A stretch of 64,000 nucleotides of DNA, taken from contig CM073898.1 of assembly GCA_037176705.1 (NCBI GenBank), forward strand, positions 28,130,988-28,194,987, written 5' to 3'. A program made the translations under genes and the position numbers. This document shows positions 30,421 through 42,500 of the stretch, piece after piece (positions within the stretch are counted from its first letter, which is position 1; each line of letters opens with the position of its first letter). The notes beneath the pieces were generated by a model, which did not search any database, was not told the origin of the DNA, and saw nothing but the letters and a program-made list of their open reading frames with translations. This stretch comes from Molossus alvarezi. Lineage: Eukaryota; Chordata; Mammalia; Chiroptera; Molossidae.

Positions 30421-31260
30421 TCTGATTTTTTCTTAAGTGTCATTTTAAACAGTAGTTTGTTTAAGTCAGGATTTAAACAAGATTTGTACATTGTATTTGG
30501 TTGCTGCTATGTCTCTTAAGATCTTTAATGTATTTATTTCCCTTCCCTCTTTCTTTTTTCCTTTGCAGATTGCTAAAGAAATTAGATCTTGCCCTGGCTG
30601 GTTTGGCTCAGCGGTTAGAGCATCGGCCTGCGGTCCGGAGAGACCCGGGTTCGGTTCCCGCTAAGGGCATGTACCTCGGTTGCAGTTTGTCCCCGGCCCT
30701 GGTTGGTCGTGCGGGTGGCGGCCACTCGATGTGTCCCTTTCACGTCGATTTTTCTCTCCCTCTCTCTTCCTCTTTCTCCCTCCCACTCTATCTGTATAAA
30801 AAATGGAAAAATGTCCTCGGGTGAGGATTAAAAAAAAAAGAAATTAGATCTTTTGTCCTGTAGATTAACACAGTTAGTGATTGTATTCTTTGGTGTTATA
30901 TAACATGTTTCTTTGTCTTTTATATATCCTATAAATTGAACCTTAATGAATTTTTATATATTTGATGTATTTCTATCTGCTATTGCTACTGTTACACTTT
31001 TCTTTTGATGCTTAGATTTTTCCATCTTTGGCCTGTGGGAGCATCTTCAAATTGACTCCTGAGTCCTGATCATAGCGGTTTTTGCTGGCTTCCTTGCTTT
31101 CTGATATGACAAGATGTTCAAACTTTTCTTTTACACATTCTGGTTTAATTCTGCAGTCAGTTGTTTCTCTTAGAAGCTCTGGTTCCTTTTGGCACAAGAT
31201 GATATTTTAAACTCTGGAGGTGCTCATTGTTACTGGATTGGTTATTGTTTTTAGTCTCTT
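30421..31260 (-). repeat. Old L1 fragment, antisense, split by Ves
   Basis: GGTTGCTGCTATGTCTCTTA, TCTTTTGTCCTGTAGATTAA, GCCTGTGGGAGCATCTTCAA and CTCTGGTTCCTTTTGGCACA follow reversed L1M sequence on either side of the Ves at 30,591. Confidence 0.7.
30591..30836 (+). repeat. Very young-looking Ves SINE, 16-bp TSD
   Basis: Close to the consensus of the copies in this window, with intact A and B boxes and the CTCGGGTGAGG end. Flanked by AAAGAAATTAGATCTT at 30,575-30,590 and 30,837-30,852, a perfect duplication. Confidence 0.95.
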
Positions 31261-31264
31261 TTAT

Positions 31265-32275
31265 TTCCAATTTTAAATCTGCTGTGCGCTGGGAAACCAG
31301 ATAACAAAGCTGGTTTGACTTACTTAAGGATTGTTTTGAACCTCAAAAAGGAAGAACCCAGAGTTCAAGGCCTATACGTATTTAAATAGTGTGGTGTCAC
31401 ACCTACAGGGACAGGATCATAACTAATAAATATTGTTAATGTTGATGATACTGTGAATAACAGGATACCAGATGTTCCTCAGAGTAAAATAATAGATTTC
31501 AGAATGAGGCCTTTAATATAAAGGAATGAACTTTTAGCTCACAAACTTGATGATAAATATATGTTTTAAATTATAGACCATTTATGCTCCCTCTATTTTC
31601 TTTTGTTAAGGTTATCTTTCTGTTGTTTCTTTTGTTAAGATATATTTTTGGATCAGTGAGTTGTTACTATATTATAGAATCAAATTATACTGTATTACAT
31701 TTGCCATATTCCATAATAAGAATGCACTTTTTTCCTCCTTTAAGAACATACTTTTTCTGACTTTCCAAAATTGATGATTTCCTATTTTAAAACAGAACTA
31801 TTTAGTATTGGTATCTGATATTTTTCCTTAAATCGTTTTTTATTTTTAACTCTTGCATACTGGTCTCGAAGTAACTGTCTTATGCTGATCTTTAAGCGAC
31901 AGCAGTATCCTGGTCTTTAACTGACACATCAGAGCAAATGACAAAATTTGTTTGCATTTTTCTTTGAGCCATTTGTTTCAGAAAAGTGTCATAACTGACT
32001 TCTGTTGATGAGTGAGTAGGAGGGTTTTTTGTTTTGTTTTTTAAACTTTGAAGGATATCCTGTTTTCAGTTTAGTTGGGGCATCGCCTTTGATTTTCTTT
32101 GACTACATCTTGGCATTCATCTTTAATTCTCTCCCATTATGGTTAATGTGGATGCTTTTGGCACAATTTCTTGAATTTTTAGGATCTGTATTGTGCATTA
32201 TTTGAGATAAGGTTTTGGGAAACAAAGTTTAGAGAGAGCTGATTGGGAAAGTAATCAGTATTTGACTTTAATTAA
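31265..32275. other. No recognised feature
   Basis: AT-rich intron. No gene or repeat I can name. Confidence 0.45.
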
Positions 32276-32279
32276 TTTT

Positions 32280-32552
32280 ATTTTTTTGTTAATCCTCACC
32301 TGAGGATATGTTTACCACTGATTTTTAGAGAGTGAAAGGGAGGGGGGCGGGAGGAGAGGGAGAAAGAGAGACAGAGACAGAGACATAAATATCGATGTGA
32401 AGGAAACACATTAATTAGTTGCCTCTCAAACATACCCTGACCAGGGCCAGGGATAGAACCTGCATCCCAGGTACGTGTCTCTGATGGAGAATCAAACCCA
32501 TGACCCTTCAGTGCGTAGACCGATGCTCTAACCATTGCTCAATGACCCGGGC
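32280..32552 (-). repeat. Ves SINE, older, with long purine block
   Basis: TTAATCCTCACCTGAGG to CAATGACCCGGGC. The purine block 32,329-32,380 is extended. A C-variant SINE in the same orientation abuts it. Confidence 0.88.
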
Positions 32553-32744
32553 TGACTATTTTTTAATTTTATTGATTTTTTTTTTTTGAAAGAGGAGCGG
32601 AGAGAAGGAAACATTGATTGATTGTTCCACTTATTTATGCATTCAAGGGTTGATTTTTGTATGTGCCCTGAGTGGACATAAAACCCACAACTTTGATATA
32701 CTATCCATGCAATGCTCTAACCAACTGAGGTACTCAGCCAGAAC
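32553..32744 (-). repeat. Ves-related SINE, C variant
   Basis: TTTTATTGATTTTTTTTTTT tail, TTGTTCCACTTATTTATGCA, and a degenerate tRNA-like head ending CTCAGCCAGAAC. Confidence 0.82.
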
Positions 32745-32929
32745 AATATTTTACTTTTGAAATTTTTGTTTGTTAATGAGATTTAATTATTACATGCACA
32801 TTGAAACTTCTTGGTTCATTAGTGCATACTTTAATGGGGCTAAGATTATGGGTTTGAATCTCATATAGGTCACTTATTTTTGTTTCTTGGTTATAGACAT
32901 ATTTAGTAAGTAAATGGGTTTTGATTAGC

Positions 32930-33150
32930 TTCTTTGGATTACCCTCTCTGTACTAAGTGCAGTGATAAATTGGTGAATGAGACGCTCGAAATCCCTGCTC
33001 TCAGGAAGCTTATAATTCTCTGGGGGATTCAGGCAATATTTATTCAGGAAATATTTATTGAATGCTTGGTATGTGCTCAGAGGTCTTCTAGCTATAAACA
33101 AAGCTCTTATGGAGCTTATAGTGCAGGCTTTTAAAATACAGAGTGATAAG
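32930..33150 (+). repeat. Two adjoining L2 3'-end fragments
   Basis: CCTGCTCTCAGGAAGCTTAT then, about 60 bp on, AGGAAATATTTATTGAATGC and CTCTTATGGAGCTTATAGTG. The same L2 tail phrase appears twice. Confidence 0.6.
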
Positions 33151-33900
33151 AATTGTGATGGTGAAGTATAGGAAGCTTTGGGAACATGGAGGGCTACTTT
33201 AAAACCTTCACCATTTAGCCTTTTATTTTTTTATTTTTCAAATTCATGTCTTTGTTAGGCTCTAAACAAAGGGTATAAGCAGAAAAATAGAGATCAGGTT
33301 ACAATGGACCCCCTCAGCTCTTGGAAACTGAGCTGGCATTTAAATGAATGGCATTTACTTTTTTTTTTCTCACTCCCATACACCTGGAAAAATGACAGAC
33401 TACATATAGAGCTCACTTTGGTTGCATTTTTTGTCAACCTATGGAGGGGCTGTTGTCATATGTGCCTTCCTGGTGTCATCCTAATTTAAGGCAGGGAATT
33501 CAGTGACTTCTCTCTTCTATGTTACCGGTTTAAGTGTTAGTTTTCTAAGATACTTGCTTTTTCTATGTCATTGATGGAGTATGAGTCCTGTGATTATTTA
33601 CTTTATGATCTACAGTATACTTGCTTTAGGAAGTAATCATTGATGCTATAGTTCATGGACATAAGAAATTTGGTTCACATGGATAACTTTTTGAAAAGGG
33701 ATATAGTAAGGCAAAGGCCCTACAGTTATTCAGCTATGATTTCAGGAACTGTTAGACACTTTACATAATATAAATATCCATAATAACTTTCTAAAGGACC
33801 AAAATATCTTATTTTCAGTTTAAAACAATACCCTCAAAGGTAACTGTTAAGTAGAGTGAATATGACTGAACTCGTCATTCATTACAACCCTTCATAATGG
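33151..33900. other. No recognised feature
   Basis: No gene or repeat named. A 61-codon plus-strand frame at 33,304 has no recognisable match. Confidence 0.45.
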
Positions 33901-33904
33901 GGAT

Positions 33905-34060
33905 TATTATAGTAATATCTGTGACAGCTTTTTGGTGACTGCTACACACCAGGAATTGTTTTCATATGGGGACTATATCAGTGAACAAAAATCTCTGCTC
34001 TACTGAAGCTTATGTAATAGTGAAGGGAGATAGACAATAAATGATTTTTATTAAATTATT
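33905..34060 (+). repeat. L2 3' end fragment
   Basis: CTACACACCAGGAATTGTTT, CAGTGAACAAAAATCTCTGC and GGAGATAGACAATAAATG follow the L2 3' tail. Confidence 0.65.
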
Positions 34061-34064
34061 CACT

Positions 34065-34880
34065 ATTAGGACATCAATGACTCCTTTATAAACATTGATA
34101 TCTGCATTGTTCATTATAAACTTTTGCTATCCTTTTTTCATAGCATAGATGGTGACATAACCTGTGTAGGGTTTGGTTGTGTCCAGATAAGTTTAGAGAA
34201 AAGTAATCTTGGGATGCAAAAACAGGTAGGGTAAAACATTGACAATTGTATTAGGCTACTTCATTATCATACATCTTAGTCACTGTATCTGATCTTATAA
34301 GGTTTTCAAATCTATATATTTTCTTAGGTGTTCATTCTCAGATTCTTAATTTGTCTTTACTTCATTATTTATGTTTAAGATTTTATTTTTTATTAGTACT
34401 TTTATATGTTTGGACATGTATTTTTTTAGTTTTAACATTTTTTCTTATGGAAGAATTTGTATTTCTACAAAATCTTATTTTTTTTGCATGTTAATTACTA
34501 TAGGACCCCTATTAGTTATTAAGGAGAATTTCCAGGGTGCTGTGGAGATCTCCAAACAGCTGTTTGTGGGTGGTGGTGATGGTAGAGGCAAACAGTGGGT
34601 TGTGTGATCAGGATGAGGTCACCTCTTTCACCTTCTGGCCCTCTTTCTTTCCGGACCTTAATACCTACTTTGGTACTTAAAGCAGTTCAGGCTATTTGCT
34701 GTGCTCTGAACAGTTGTTTAGTAGTAGCACCTATAAGATGATGTTAGTTGTTTTTTGGATAAGACTCACGGGAGTGTGCCTATGTCAGAGCAACAACAAA
34801 GAAGTTGTTTCAGTAGTTTGAAAACCATTGATATAATATGTTTTAAGTGTTCTCACCTACTTTAGGCACTCGATTTAGTG
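34065..34880. other. No recognised feature
   Basis: AT-rich intron sequence, no gene or repeat named. Confidence 0.45.
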
Positions 34881-34898
34881 TCTAGAAATTAACGTTTT

Positions 34899-35148
34899 GT
34901 TTTTGTTTTTTATCTTCACGCGAGGACATTTTTCCATGTTTTTATTCAGATAGAGCGGGAGGGAGAGAGAGGAAGAGAGAGAGAAACATCGACATGAAAG
35001 GGACACATCGAGTGGCTGCCACCCGCACAACCCAACCAGGGCCGGGGACAAACTGCAACCGAGGTACATGCCCTTAGCAGGAACCGAACCCGGGCCTCTC
35101 TCTGGACCACAGGGCGACTCTCTAACCACTGAGCCAAACCGGCCAGGG
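34899..35148 (-). repeat. Ves SINE with TSD
   Basis: TATCTTCACGCGAGGACATT to CCGGCCAGGG. Flanked by CTAGAAATTAACGTTT (34,882) and CTAGAAATTAATGTTT (35,149), one mismatch. Confidence 0.93.
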
Positions 35149-35269
35149 CTAGAAATTAATGTTTAGCATTTGATCTTTGCCAGTCTCATCTAATCTGCAT
35201 GTAGCCACTGGATTATTCTTTCAGTACATTTTTATTGTTGGTCCTCAGTTTACATACTTTTTATCATTT

Positions 35270-35440
35270 CCAATCTCTGTGAGATAGATAAACTCTTAGC
35301 TTGGTATCCAATCTTCCCCACCACCTGGCTCCAACTTAACTTTTTCAGCCTTAACCCTTACTACTTCCCTTATTTTGGAATCTTATGTGGATCCTCTCAG
35401 TATCCCTTTTCTTGCTTCATTTCTTGCATCTTGTTTCTTA
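35270..35440 (-). repeat. L2 fragment, antisense
   Basis: AACTCTTAGCTTGGTATCCA and CACCTGGCTCCAACTTAACT follow reversed L2. Confidence 0.6.
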
Positions 35441-35955
35441 TATCATTATTTATTTTATTATGTTACATATATATAAGATATTGACAAAATTGCCATGTAT
35501 CCTGGGGAAAAGCAGGGAATTTTAAAACCAACAGATAAGATAAAGACACATTCCTAAGAGTTGTATGAGAAAGTATCTTTAGAGCATTGCTTTGAAACTT
35601 GTTTTCTTCACCTGCTTATATTAAATCTGCTTATCTGTTCTTAACCTCTCATCCCTGATGTTTTATTTATCCCTGGATGAGCCAATCTCCTATTTTGTAT
35701 TATTGGACTTCTTTAAAACTTAGCATACTCTATTCCTTTGGGAATTTGGCATTTTTGTTATCAAATGAAATGTATTCTTGATAGCAAATTCTCACAGTCA
35801 TTTGTCTAAAGACATCATAGAGCATCTCATTATCATGTCCTGATTTTAGAGAAAAAGAAAAGAACTGCAGAGTAGTTTAGAGATTTCAAATTTTTAAAAT
35901 CAGCTTCATAGAGCTATGCTTTTCCTAGAATAAAATATGCCAAATTTAAGAGTAT
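35441..35955. other. No recognised feature
   Basis: AT-rich, possibly more decayed L2, nothing definite. Confidence 0.4.
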
Positions 35956-36405
35956 AATGGGGTCTTGAAAAATTTATAGTTGTGTATCCACTACCACAGT
36001 CAAGATACAGAATATTTTTCCATTACCCCAAAAAGTTCCATTGTGCCTCTTTGCAATCAGTCTCCTCTCTTAACTCTCAGTTACTGGCAACCATGGATCT
36101 ACTTTCTATTACTACATTTTGTCTTTTCTAGAATTCATATAGTTGAAATCTTATATCTGTGGTCTTTTATGATTTTCACATAGCATAATGTTTTTGAGAT
36201 TCATTCATGCTATGTGTTTCAGTAGTTTGTTCTTTTCTCTTGCTAACATTTTATTAGTTTATTTAACACCCAGATCATGAATATTTGGCTAGTCTGAATA
36301 AAGCTGCTATGAACATTCGCATACATGTCTCCCCACAATCACTAACCTACTTTTCGACTCTATGGATTTACATATTTGGGGCTGATTTTTGAAAAATTGG
36401 GTTGT

Positions 36406-36646
36406 GCTTTGGCTGGTTTGGTTTAGCAGTTAGAGCGTTGGCCCACAGATCAAAGAGTTGCAGGTGTGATTTCAGTCAAGGGCACGTCGTACCACAGTTG
36501 CAGTTATGTCCTCGGCCCTGGTTGGGGTCATGTGGGAGGCAGCCATTCGATCTGTTTCTCTTGCATTGATGCCCCTACCCCCTTCCACTCTGTTTGAAGA
36601 TAGGTGGGGAAATGTCTTCGGGTGAAGAGTAAATAAATAAAAAAAT
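36406..36646 (+). repeat. Ves SINE nested in L1, 14-bp TSD
   Basis: GCTTTGGCTGGTTTGGTTTA to TCGGGTGAAGAGTAAATAAA. Flanked by AAAAATTGGGTTGT at 36,392-36,405 and 36,647-36,660. Confidence 0.92.
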
Positions 36647-36904
36647 AAAAATTGGGTTGTTTGTCTTATTAAGTTTTGAGAGTTCTTTATATACTCTCAA
36701 TACAAGTCCTTTATCAGTTATGTATTTTGTAAGTATTTTCTTCCACAGTATCTTTTGGAGAGTGAAAGTATTTTATTTTGATGAAATCTAATTTATCAAT
36801 TTATTTTGATGGTTTAATTTATTATTATTTTCTTTTATAGTATATAATTTTGTGTCCTATTTAAGAAATGCTTGCCTAACTCAAGCTCACAAAGATTCTC
36901 AAAG

Positions 36905-37640
36905 AAAATTATTTTTTCTACTCACAACACTTTTGACACCATATGTGTGGACTTTCTACACCAGTCAATTACCTGAAGTTGATGCAGATCTTACAGGTTA
37001 AGGATTCAGTCCCATGTGACTGCCTCCCACTTCAGATGCCAATTTTAAGTCCAGGCCTCAGGTACTTCTGACTAACCAGTTACAAATGGGGGATTTACAC
37101 AGCCCCCTCCTTGGGTTTGATAATTTGCTAAAACAGCTCACAGAACCAGGAAGAACACTTTACTTACTATATTACTGGTTTATTATAAAGAATACAACAC
37201 AGAAATACCCAAATGAAAAAGATGCATTAGACAAGATATGTAGGAAGGAATGTGGGCTTCCAAGCCTTCTCCGGACATATCACTCTCCCACCTTGATGTG
37301 CGCATTAACCTGCTAGCTTTCTGAACCCCATCATTTAGGGTTCTTGTGGAGGTTCTGTTACATAGGCATGATTGATTAAATCAGTGGCTGTTGGTGTCCG
37401 AGCCATGAGCCAATCTTCAGTTCCTCTGAGTAGTGGGGCTGAAAGTTCTAACACTCTAATGTGCATGGTTTTTCTGGCAACCAGCTCCCATTCTATAAAA
37501 GTCACTTCATTAGCATAAACTCAGGAATGGCTGATGGGGGCTCCTCTCATCCCTCTTACTCAGACAATTTTAAGGGTTTTAGGAGTCTTAGTTCAGGAAC
37601 TAGGAGTAGAAATGCAATATGTATTTCTTATGTCACAGTA
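36905..37640 (-). repeat. LTR-like element (ERVL class?) inserted in L1
   Basis: About 735 bp that is not L1 and interrupts it. Its minus strand begins TGTGACATAAGAAATACATA and contains AGACTCCTAAAACCC, resembling an ERVL-class LTR as I recall. No internal retroviral genes are seen, so at most a solo LTR. Confidence 0.5.
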
Positions 37641-37999
37641 TCTCTCCTATTATTTTCTTCTAGAAGTTTATAGTTTTAGCTCCTTTTTTTTTAGGGTTGT
37701 GATCCCTTTAGAGTTAATTTTTGTGCATAGTATGAGCTAAGAATCAAGGTTCATTTATTTGCATATTGATACCTATTTTTCCAGCACCATTTGTTGAAAA
37801 GATTAGCCTTCCTCTATTGAATTGCCTTGGCATCTTTGCTGGAAATCAGTAGACCACATGTGATCTGGTCCTTAACTCTGCATTTTGTTTCATAGATTGC
37901 TATGTTTATCATTAAGCAAAGACCACACTGTCTTGATTACGATAGCTGTATAGTAAAGAGTTCAATTAAATCTTTCATATTTGAAAAAAAAATTAAAGG

Positions 38000-39160
38000 A
38001 AATTAATTTTAAAATATTATAGACTGACAGAAAATGGTATTTCAATAATTGTTAACATTTTATATTTCTGTTTTAGAGTTTGCTTTTTAAAATTAAAGAA
38101 CAAAATCTTTTTTGGTTTACTAACAATTTTAGGAGTTAGAACAGGCATTAATATCAGTTTTTTATAAATAAGAAAACTATAAGATTTAAGAGGGCTAAGT
38201 TTGAGATCATATAATTAGTGTGGTGAAGCAAGAACTAAAGCCTGAGTGTCATGCCTTCAGAAATCTATTGTGCTTTTCTGTTATACCACACTATTTTTAT
38301 TTGCTGCTGTTTTCTAAACTTGAGTATTGGAGAATGAGTGTATTATGAAAAATTCAATCACTAAATTTTGTTTAATTAAAATATAGAGCTATTAGAGAAC
38401 CACAGATCCATTTTTCTTAGTCACCAACATCACAAGATACATTAAGAAGTCAAAATTGGCTTTATTATTTTTTTTCCAGTGGTGTGTTTTACAACCAGAT
38501 AAGACATTCATGGTTTCATTTTAAATTTAGAAATGTAGGAAAGAGGCAGCAAGATTTTGTTAAATGAAAGCTGAAAGATTCCTTTTTAAAAACCTGTTTT
38601 AAGAATTGAGGATATTCTTTTTAAACTGAGAACAAGAATAACAAAAGACTATTTGAGTGTGAGTTACCTATATTCTCTTCTAATGTCAGATTTACTACCT
38701 TAAATCCTTCCTCCCCAAACCCAGCAACCTGAGATGATGGTTAGGAGGTTCTTGCAGGACTACTGGTGAAAGATGGTGACAGCTGGAGTTTGAGTAGTCA
38801 TGGTGAAAGAAGTGGTGGCATTTGTAATGTATTTTGAAGAACCTATGGATGTGCTGTTAGATGCATTTGTAAGGGATGGAGAGAAGGAATGAATCACAGA
38901 TAACTGCTAGTTTTTTAGCCTGATCAACTTGGAACTGCTCTTTACTTGGTGTGGGGAAGACTTAGATGAATTGGAAGAGCTACACAGTAGAGGAAAGGAA
39001 ATCAGATAGAAGCTATTATAGCCTTTTAAAAAGTTTTGTTTTTAAATTAAAGTTTTATTTTTATAGAAAGTAGAATCACATCTCAGCGTTGAAAGGTAGA
39101 GACAAGATGAAATTACTTCCTAAACAATCTTTTTCAGTGTTTTAATATGTGTGTTTATAG
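38000..39160. other. Mostly unassigned, small MIR fragment
   Basis: AT-rich. 38,175-38,290 (AAGTTTGAGATCATATAATT, CAAGAACTAAAGCCTGAGTG) resembles MIR. The rest is not recognised. Confidence 0.45.
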
Positions 39161-39164
39161 TCTT

Positions 39165-39270
39165 ATAATAAGGGTTGGCAAACTTTCTGTAAAGGCAACT
39201 ACTCAACTCTGTTGTAGCATGATAGCAGCCATAGACAATGTATATAATAAATGAGTGTGCTTGTGTTTCA
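39165..39270 (+). repeat. hAT-Charlie-like fragment
   Basis: GGGTTGGCAAACTTTCTGTA, ACTACTCAACTCTGTTGTAG and CAGCCATAGACAATG match the left part of the same DNA-transposon family seen at 44,276-44,890. Internally deleted and truncated. Confidence 0.65.
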
Positions 39271-39845
39271 TTTAATCATTTTCAGTTTTTTTTCCAGTCT
39301 TTAAATATTAGAGATCCTGAGATTTTGGGTACATCTGTAAAAAGCATTCAGCATTTTCTAATCAGGAGTGATAGGTAGAACCCAACAGTAGTAAAAGTGT
39401 TTTGCAGGCTCTGACATAGTGGATAGTATGGCTATGGGGATTAATGTGTTTGGTTGGTTAGATCCATTAGCTAGCTACACATTAGTCTTTAATTATATCA
39501 CAACATACTTCTTAGTAAATACTACATAATGTGCACACAATTTTTCTACTGAAGGAAAAATTAAAGGTGGTTTGAGGATGAAGAATAAAAAGAGGAAAAT
39601 ATTTAGAATTATGTTTTTTGTGTAAGTAAGTGTTTAGACTGACAGTGGGAAAATTTCTTAGGGAAGAAATTGCTGTTGCAATTTTATTTCTTAGGGCCAA
39701 ACACAGTCTACTGCTATAATAACTAAAATGAATTAATTCTTTTAAGTTTTGGCCTTTTTTCATCTCTGAATGTTCTTAAAGGGATATTGTTGATAAGCTT
39801 TGTTTAGCTTTTTCACCTGTTACTAATTCTTGAAGAGTTGTTGTA
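39271..39845. other. No recognised feature
   Basis: AT-rich intron, no gene or repeat named. Confidence 0.45.
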
Positions 39846-39849
39846 TGTA

Positions 39850-40092
39850 CTTTTTTTTTTTTAATCTTCACCCGAGGATATTTTTCCATTTATTTTCAGA
39901 CAGAGTGGGAGGGGGAGAGAGAGAGAGAAACACGGATGTGAGAGAGACACATTGATTGGTTGCCTCCTGCACAACACTGACCAGGGTTGGGGACCAAACT
40001 GCAACCAAGGTACGTGCCCTTGACTGGAATCAAACCTGCAGCCCTTTGGTCTAAGGGTCAGCTCTCTAACCACTGAGTCAAACTGGCCAGAC
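39850..40092 (-). repeat. Ves SINE with decayed TSD
   Basis: TTAATCTTCACCCGAGG to ACTGGCCAGAC. TTGTATGTACTTTT before and TTGTATGCACTCTT after form a decayed duplication. Confidence 0.9.
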
Positions 40093-40344
40093 CCATTGTA
40101 TGCACTCTTATTTTTACATTACATATGTTAATCTTTATTGTCAGATGGTTGTAGGATTTTGTTCCTGCCGTTTTTAGGGAAATTCATGTTTGGCTCATTT
40201 TAAATTATAATATATTATTTTTTGTAGTCTATATAAATACACACAAAAAATATAAATTTCTTTTCTGATGTTAATGATGTATTCAAAACTGGAATATTCT
40301 GTAACAATTGGTGAAGAAAATCAAATTAAAATATATTTTCTTTT

Positions 40345-40594
40345 TTTATTCCTCACCTGAGGACATTTTTGCATTCATCTTCAGATAGAGCAGGAGGGAG
40401 AGAGGGGAGAAGAGAGAGAGAGAGAGAGAAACATCGATATGAGAGAGAGACATCGACTGGCTGTCACCCACATGACCCCAACCGGGGCCGGAGACAAATT
40501 GCAACCGAGGTACATGCCCTTAGTGGGAACCGAACCTGGGGTTTCTCTGGACTGGGGGCCAATGCTCTAACCGCTGAGCCAAACTGGCCAGGGC
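40345..40594 (-). repeat. Ves SINE with TSD
   Basis: TTATTCCTCACCTGAGG to ACTGGCCAGGGC. AAATTAAAATAT precedes and follows the element. Confidence 0.92.
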
Positions 40595-40619
40595 AAATTA
40601 AAATATTTTTAATTATTAT

Positions 40620-40990
40620 TTTTCACTGTACATTTTTTTGTTTGTAGTTTTGTTGTTGATTTGTTGAACTTATATGCTATGAATACAAATCCTTTGTCAT
40701 TTATATATGCCATTTGTATTTTTCTCCATGTTTTGGCTTGCCCAGTTATTTTCTAAATGGTGTCTTTTGCTAAGTAGGAATTTACAATTTTTGATGAAGC
40801 CTAATTTGTTGTTTGTTCCCTGTGGCTAGTGCTTTTACTTAAAGGTCTATGATCTACTTCAAATTAATTTCTGTGTATGGTATGAGATAAGGGTTCAAAT
40901 TTATTTTTTTCACTTATGAACAATAACAAATAGCACTGTTTGTTAAAGACTTTGCTTTACTTCTCAAGTACATTTAGAATATTACATTAT
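40620..40990 (-). repeat. Old L1, antisense
   Basis: ATGAATACAAATCCTTTGTC, GTCTTTTGCTAAGTAGGAAT and TGATGAAGCCTAATTTGTTG follow reversed L1. May continue past the Ves at 41,009. Confidence 0.65.
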
Positions 40991-41008
40991 AAAAAAATTA
41001 GATCTTCA

Positions 41009-41237
41009 GCCCTGGCCTGTTTGGCTCAGCGGTCAGAGCATCAGCCCGCAGACCAGAGTACCAGGTTCGGTTCCCAGTAAGGGCACGTACCCTGGTTGCA
41101 GTTTGTCCCCGGCCCTGGTTGGGGTCATGTGGGTGGCAATCACTCGATGTGTCTTTCTCACATCAATATTTCTCTCTCTCTTTCCCTCCTGGCTCTATCA
41201 GAAGATAAATGCAAAAATGTCCTCGGGTAAGGATTAA
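41009..41237 (+). repeat. Ves SINE with 17-bp TSD
   Basis: GCCCTGGCCTGTTTGGCTCA to CTCGGGTAAGGATT. Flanked by AAAAAATTAGATCTTCA at 40,992-41,008 and 41,238-41,254. Confidence 0.94.
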
Positions 41238-41259
41238 AAAAAATTAGATCTTCAAATTA

Positions 41260-42295
41260 TAACATGGTTAGCTAGCTCATTGGTTATTAAAACTGTGCTT
41301 CTGAGGTCAGAATTATACGTTCATTTCTTTAGGATCTAGTTAACTCGGCCTTGTTTTGTGACCATAGAATATATTCCTAACCTGCTTTAGCCATATGGTT
41401 GATTTGTATTGTTCTGAAGTAAGGGGGTATAGGATAACTCTATTGTTGTATAAGATTAAACATTAAAGCATATGTTCTATATGATAATTCACTAATTTAA
41501 TTTTGTGTGAAAGACAGTACATTATTACATTTTTAAAGGATAAAGTATTCATAGTAGTATGATGCCTAATGTGGCATGCTCAGTTTTTATGCCTTACTAA
41601 AATAAGCAGAAATACATGAATTCTAGTAAACATTAGGAAATAATTTTCCCAAATTTTGTATAGAGTAAGAAATGTAGATATGACACTATAAAGTTCATTT
41701 TGTGTTAGGTTTTATGGGTAAATGATGATGATTACAAAAATATAAAACAGTAAAATTCTAAATGTGGGTCTACATATGCTGTGTCAATATATAGACATTT
41801 CATAGACCCATTCATTGATTTACATTGAGATGTAAGTATTAAACGTGAGTTAACTTTTAAGAGGCTGAATTTGAATTATATTACTCTGGTAGAATTTGTG
41901 CCAGCCTTTGGTTAATCATTATTTTGTTGATTATGTTTGGTTCAATATCACTCATTTTTCAAAGAGCTTTATTGCAACATTGCATATTTACTATAGGAAG
42001 TCTGGACGGAAATGTAGCATCGGGTCATGGGAGATTTTTCTCCTCTAATCTTTATTGCACCAAGTGTTATTAAAGTTAATTTTTTTCAGTAACTGAATTC
42101 TCTGTAGAACCTAGTATTTCATTAACCAAATGATATGGGATCAGTTATTCTTTTTTAATGGTAGACAAACATATCTTTGATTGTTTAAATCTTGATACGC
42201 TTTATATCATACTTTGACTCCATTTAGATTAAATATTTTATTTTTATTAAGTTGAGTATAATTGAGAATTTTAGAATTCTAAAGATTTGCAATTG
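41260..42295. other. No recognised feature
   Basis: AT-rich intron, no gene or repeat named. Confidence 0.45.
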
Positions 42296-42500
42296 AATCT
42301 TGCTTATAAAATTTACTAGCTTTGGAAGTTTGGGCAAATTACTTAATTTCTCTAAGCCTTAGTTTTCTCATTAAATGAGTTTGGATACAAATATTTACCT
42401 CGCCAAGATCAAGATTAAAAGGATATATTAAGTCTTAGACATTCTTTTATATGTGCTTAATTCAGTATAGTATTGTTATGAATATCATCACCTGCTGACA
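42295..42500 (+). repeat. MIR SINE
   Basis: GGGCAAATTACTTAATTTCT with CTAAGCCTTAGTTTTCTCAT is the MIR core. Confidence 0.75.

Larger units (their letters stand above)
35960..37995 (-). repeat. Large old L1, antisense, broken by Ves and an LTR
   Basis: Reversed L1 text runs in order: GTGTATCCACTACCACAGTC, TTACTGGCAACCATGGATCT, then (after Ves) TTTGAGAGTTCTTTATATAC, then (after the LTR-like insert) CCAGCACCATTTGTTGAAAA and CACACTGTCTTGATTACGAT. Interrupted at 36,406-36,646 and at about 36,905-37,640. Confidence 0.75.

Noticed and set aside
30591..30670. True tRNA gene at the Ves head
   Set aside because: A and B boxes are present, but the sequence continues into the SINE body, has an A tail and occurs dozens of times; it is tRNA-derived, not a tRNA gene.
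36905..37640. Endogenous retrovirus with coding regions
   Set aside because: Only an LTR-like piece is visible; no gag, pol or env frames are present.
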